In this document: piece by piece, positions 62,258-64,000 of the stretch
How positions within the stretch are numbered: the first letter of the stretch is position 1
Layout: every line of letters begins with the position of its first letter
Assembly (NCBI GenBank): GCA_029961745.1
Contig: CP124680.1
Location: forward strand, 3,100,001-3,164,000
Length of the DNA: 64,000 nt
DNA from: Nocardioides sp. L-11A
GTDB taxonomy: Bacteria > Actinomycetota > Actinomycetes > Propionibacteriales > Nocardioidaceae
Direction of reading: 5' to 3'
Position numbers and translations under genes: made by a program
The notes under the pieces: model-generated
What the model saw: the letters and a program-made list of their open reading frames with translations, nothing else
Database searches by the model: none
Told to the model about the DNA's origin: nothing

Positions 62258-63027
62258 AGACCCGCCGGGGGTGCGACCTGGAAGTAGATGGCGGTGATCA
62301 CGGCGTTGAGGAAGAACAGCGCCATGAACGCGATGATCACCGTCTCGTTCACGGCGCGGCCGACGCCGCTGGGGCCGCCGCCCGCGTTGAGGCCCTTGTA
62401 GGAGCCGATGATCGCGGCCAGCCAGCCGAAGATGAGCGCCTTGATCATCGCGACGTAGAGGTCGGGCAGCGAGGCGAGCCCGGCGAAGGTCGACAGGAAC
62501 GCACCCGCGGACCCGCCCTGGACGATGACGGTGAAGAAATAGCCGCCGCCGATGCCCGCGGCGATCACGATGCCGTTGACCATCACCGCGACGAACGTCG
62601 TCGCCACCACCCGCGGCGCGACGAGGCGCTCGAGCGGGTCGATGCCGAGGACCTCCATGGCATCGATCTCCTCACGGATCTTGCGCGCGCCGAGGTCGGA
62701 GCAGATCGCCGACCCGGCCGCCCCCGCGATGATCATCGCCGCGGCCATCGGCGCCGCCTCGCGCACGGTGGCGAGGACGGCGGTCGCTCCGGCGAAGGAC
62801 TGGGCGCCCAGCTGTCCGGTCAGATTGCCGACCTGCAGCGAGATGACCGCGCCGAAGGGGATCGAGACCATGATCGTCGGCATCAGCGTCACGCTGGTGA
62901 CGAACCAGGCCTGCTCGAGGAACTCGCGGAACTGGAAGGGGCGCGTGAAGATCCGCTTGGTGACCTCGACGACCATCAGCGCGATCTCGCCGGGGCCGCG
63001 CACGACCGCCATGGCATTGAACGCCAC
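62254..63027 (-). CDS. yrbE4A: MlaE/YrbE-type permease A of the Mce importer
   Basis: This 257-residue permease heads the mce operon. The conserved DLGARKIREEIDAMEVLGIDPLERLVAPR is the EExD-type coupling motif, and GPSGVGRAVNETVII lies near the C-terminus. GTG 63027 has AGGAG 8 nt upstream. Extending to earlier starts would cross the KstR-box promoter. Confidence 0.94.
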   Translation of the reverse strand: MAFNAMAVVRGPGEIALMVVEVTKRIFTRPFQFREFLEQAWFVTSVTLMPTIMVSIPFGAVISLQVGNLTGQLGAQSFAGATAVLATVREAAPMAAAMIIAGAAGSAICSDLGARKIREEIDAMEVLGIDPLERLVAPRVVATTFVAVMVNGIVIAAGIGGGYFFTVIVQGGSAGAFLSTFAGLASLPDLYVAMIKALIFGWLAAIIGSYKGLNAGGGPSGVGRAVNETVIIAFMALFFLNAVITAIYFQVAPPAGL

Positions 63028-63083
63028 GCGCCGACTCCTCTCCCCACGGTTGTCGCCGGTCCTGCTCCGGCAACGGGGCGATA

Positions 63084-63097
63084 CTAGAACACGTTCT
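63084..63097 (-). promoter_or_regulatory. KstR-like box and promoter of the mce4 operon
   Basis: TAGAACACGTTCTC matches TnnAACnnGTTnnA at all but the final base. On the minus strand a TAGTAT -10 candidate follows directly, which leaves a ~45-nt leader with an AGGAG site before the yrbE4A GTG. This ties the importer to KstR control. Confidence 0.65.
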
Positions 63098-63117
63098 CGT
63101 TGTGACCAAGGCGACAT

Positions 63118-63296
63118 GGCCGGAGCGTGGTCGTTTTCACCCGACTTCTCACTCCAACGCTGCCGTCCGGGCCCGAGTCACGGCGTCCCTCGGCTGGCGT
63201 CCGCTCCTCACTTCGTCGCCGGCGCTCGCTGGCGCTCCCGCGCTCCCGCGTTCGTCGGAAGCACTTCGACCTCGTTCCTCGGTCGGCGCTTCCTCC
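63118..63296. other. Non-coding gap between yrbE4A promoter and uvrB
   Basis: No gene is seen. A 14-base word from the end of uvrB (CCTCACTTGGTCGC on the plus strand) recurs with one change about 90 bp away (CCTCACTTCGTCGC near 63210). The gap also holds GCGCTC/GCGAGC-rich short repeats. No clear terminator for uvrB was found. Confidence 0.5.
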
Positions 63297-64000
63297 TCAC
63301 TTGGTCGCTTCGAGCATCTGGCGCAGCTCCTTCTTGAGCTCGCCGATCTCGTCGCGCAGCCGGGCGGCCAGCTCGAACTGCAGCTCGGCCGCGGCGGCCT
63401 TCATCTGGTCGGTGAGGTCCTGGATCAGCTGCGCCAGGTCGGAGCTGGGCAGGCCGGCGAGCTCGGCGGCGTGCCCGCCGATGTCGGTGCTGCGCAGCTG
63501 GGGCGTGGGCGACTTCTTCGGCTTCACGCCCCCGGCGCGTCCCTTCTGCCCGACATCGGCCCAGGTCTGCAGCAGCTCCTGGGTCGTCTCGTCCTCACGG
63601 GCGAGCATCTCGGTGATGTCGGCGATCTTCTTGCGCAGCGGCTGCGGGTCGATCCCGTGGGCCTCGTTGTAGGCGACCTGCTTGGCCCGGCGACGATTGG
63701 TCTCGTCGATGGCCGACTCCATGGACGGGGTGATCCGGTCGGCGTACATGTGGACCTCGCCGGACACATTGCGCGCCGCGCGGCCGATGGTCTGGATCAG
63801 CGACTTGTCGGAGCGCAGGAAGCCCTCCTTGTCGGCGTCGAGGATCGAGACCAGCGACACCTCGGGCAGGTCGAGCCCCTCGCGGAGCAGGTTGATGCCG
63901 ACCAAGACGTCATAGGCACCGAGCCGCAGGTCGCGCAGCAGCTCGATCCGCTTGAGGGTGTCGACCTCGGAGTGCAGGTAGCGGGTGCGGATGCCGGCAT
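63297..64000 (-). CDS. uvrB: Excinuclease ABC subunit B, 5' part missing
   Basis: The C-terminal ~234 residues of the nucleotide-excision-repair helicase UvrB are present. Helicase motifs V-VI appear as [17 protein letters not shown] and [16 protein letters not shown]-terminal UVR coiled-coil domain ([20 protein letters not shown]) binds UvrC. The N-terminus lies beyond the right edge. The gene is unrelated in function to the adjacent mce operon. Confidence 0.96.
   Translation of the reverse strand, partial: AGIRTRYLHSEVDTLKRIELLRDLRLGAYDVLVGINLLREGLDLPEVSLVSILDADKEGFLRSDKSLIQTIGRAARNVSGEVHMYADRITPSMESAIDETNRRRAKQVAYNEAHGIDPQPLRKKIADITEMLAREDETTQELLQTWADVGQKGRAGGVKPKKSPTPQLRSTDIGGHAAELAGLPSSDLAQLIQDLTDQMKAAAAELQFELAARLRDEIGELKKELRQMLEATK

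Overview
The window is very GC-rich, densely coding actinobacterial chromosome. Protein similarity recalled from memory, a 13E12-type DUF222-HNH gene and a mycobacterial-style Mce operon suggest Nocardioidaceae (Nocardioides or Pimelobacter-like). The genus is an inference. No rRNA, tRNA, prophage, insertion sequence or CRISPR array was seen.

Region 1 (1-9.3 kb, minus strand) is one continuous arginine operon, argC-ACT protein-argJ-argB-argD-argF-argR-argG-NUDIX-argH. Adjacent genes mostly overlap by 1-4 bases or are 1 base apart, with an ArgR-type operator over the argC start. argH runs off the left edge. Region 2 (9.4-14.4 kb) holds a drug-type ABC exporter pair and a large SARP/BTAD-NB-ARC regulator. 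Region 3 (14.4-22.6 kb, minus strand) is translation and housekeeping: pheT-pheS, a DinB protein, a soluble histidine kinase, a SpoU-type RNA methyltransferase, rplT-rpmI-infC (infC apparently starts at AUC) and an SseB-like gene. Region 4 (22.6-31.6 kb) has a D-threonine-aldolase-like enzyme, a small NTPase and an aldose epimerase. Then comes an FMN riboswitch driving ribD-ribE-ribBA-ribH, with hisE-hisG-PH protein downstream, followed by a divergent YjbR/cupin pair.

Region 5 (31.6-33.6 kb) is a gene-poor island: a 149-bp tandem repeat and a DUF222-HNH nuclease gene closed by a perfect 15-bp-stem terminator.

Region 6 (33.6-63.1 kb) is a steroid/cholesterol catabolism superlocus. It has a kstR regulator, five sites that match or nearly match the KstR operator TnnAACnnGTTnnA, and one weaker site. 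The genes are: an igr-like operon (fused FadE28-FadE29, split ChsH2, ChsH1, Ltp2); an alpha/beta hydrolase; a WS/DGAT and LipC-like esterase pair; a 21-bp minisatellite gene coding a coiled coil; fadE34; a methyltransferase; an unexplained glycosyltransferase/methyltransferase/alpha-barrel operon divergent from kstR; a ferredoxin reductase/PPOX/ferredoxin/two-SDR operon; and a complete mce4-type importer operon (yrbE4AB, mce4A-F, two Mce-associated proteins). Together these would import a sterol, shorten its side chain and oxidise ring or side-chain hydroxyls, all derepressed by a sterol-CoA ligand of KstR. Several promoters here look leaderless (TAnnnT, 6-7 nt, then ATG/GTG), with the operator overlapping the -10. 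The window ends in the 3' part of uvrB.
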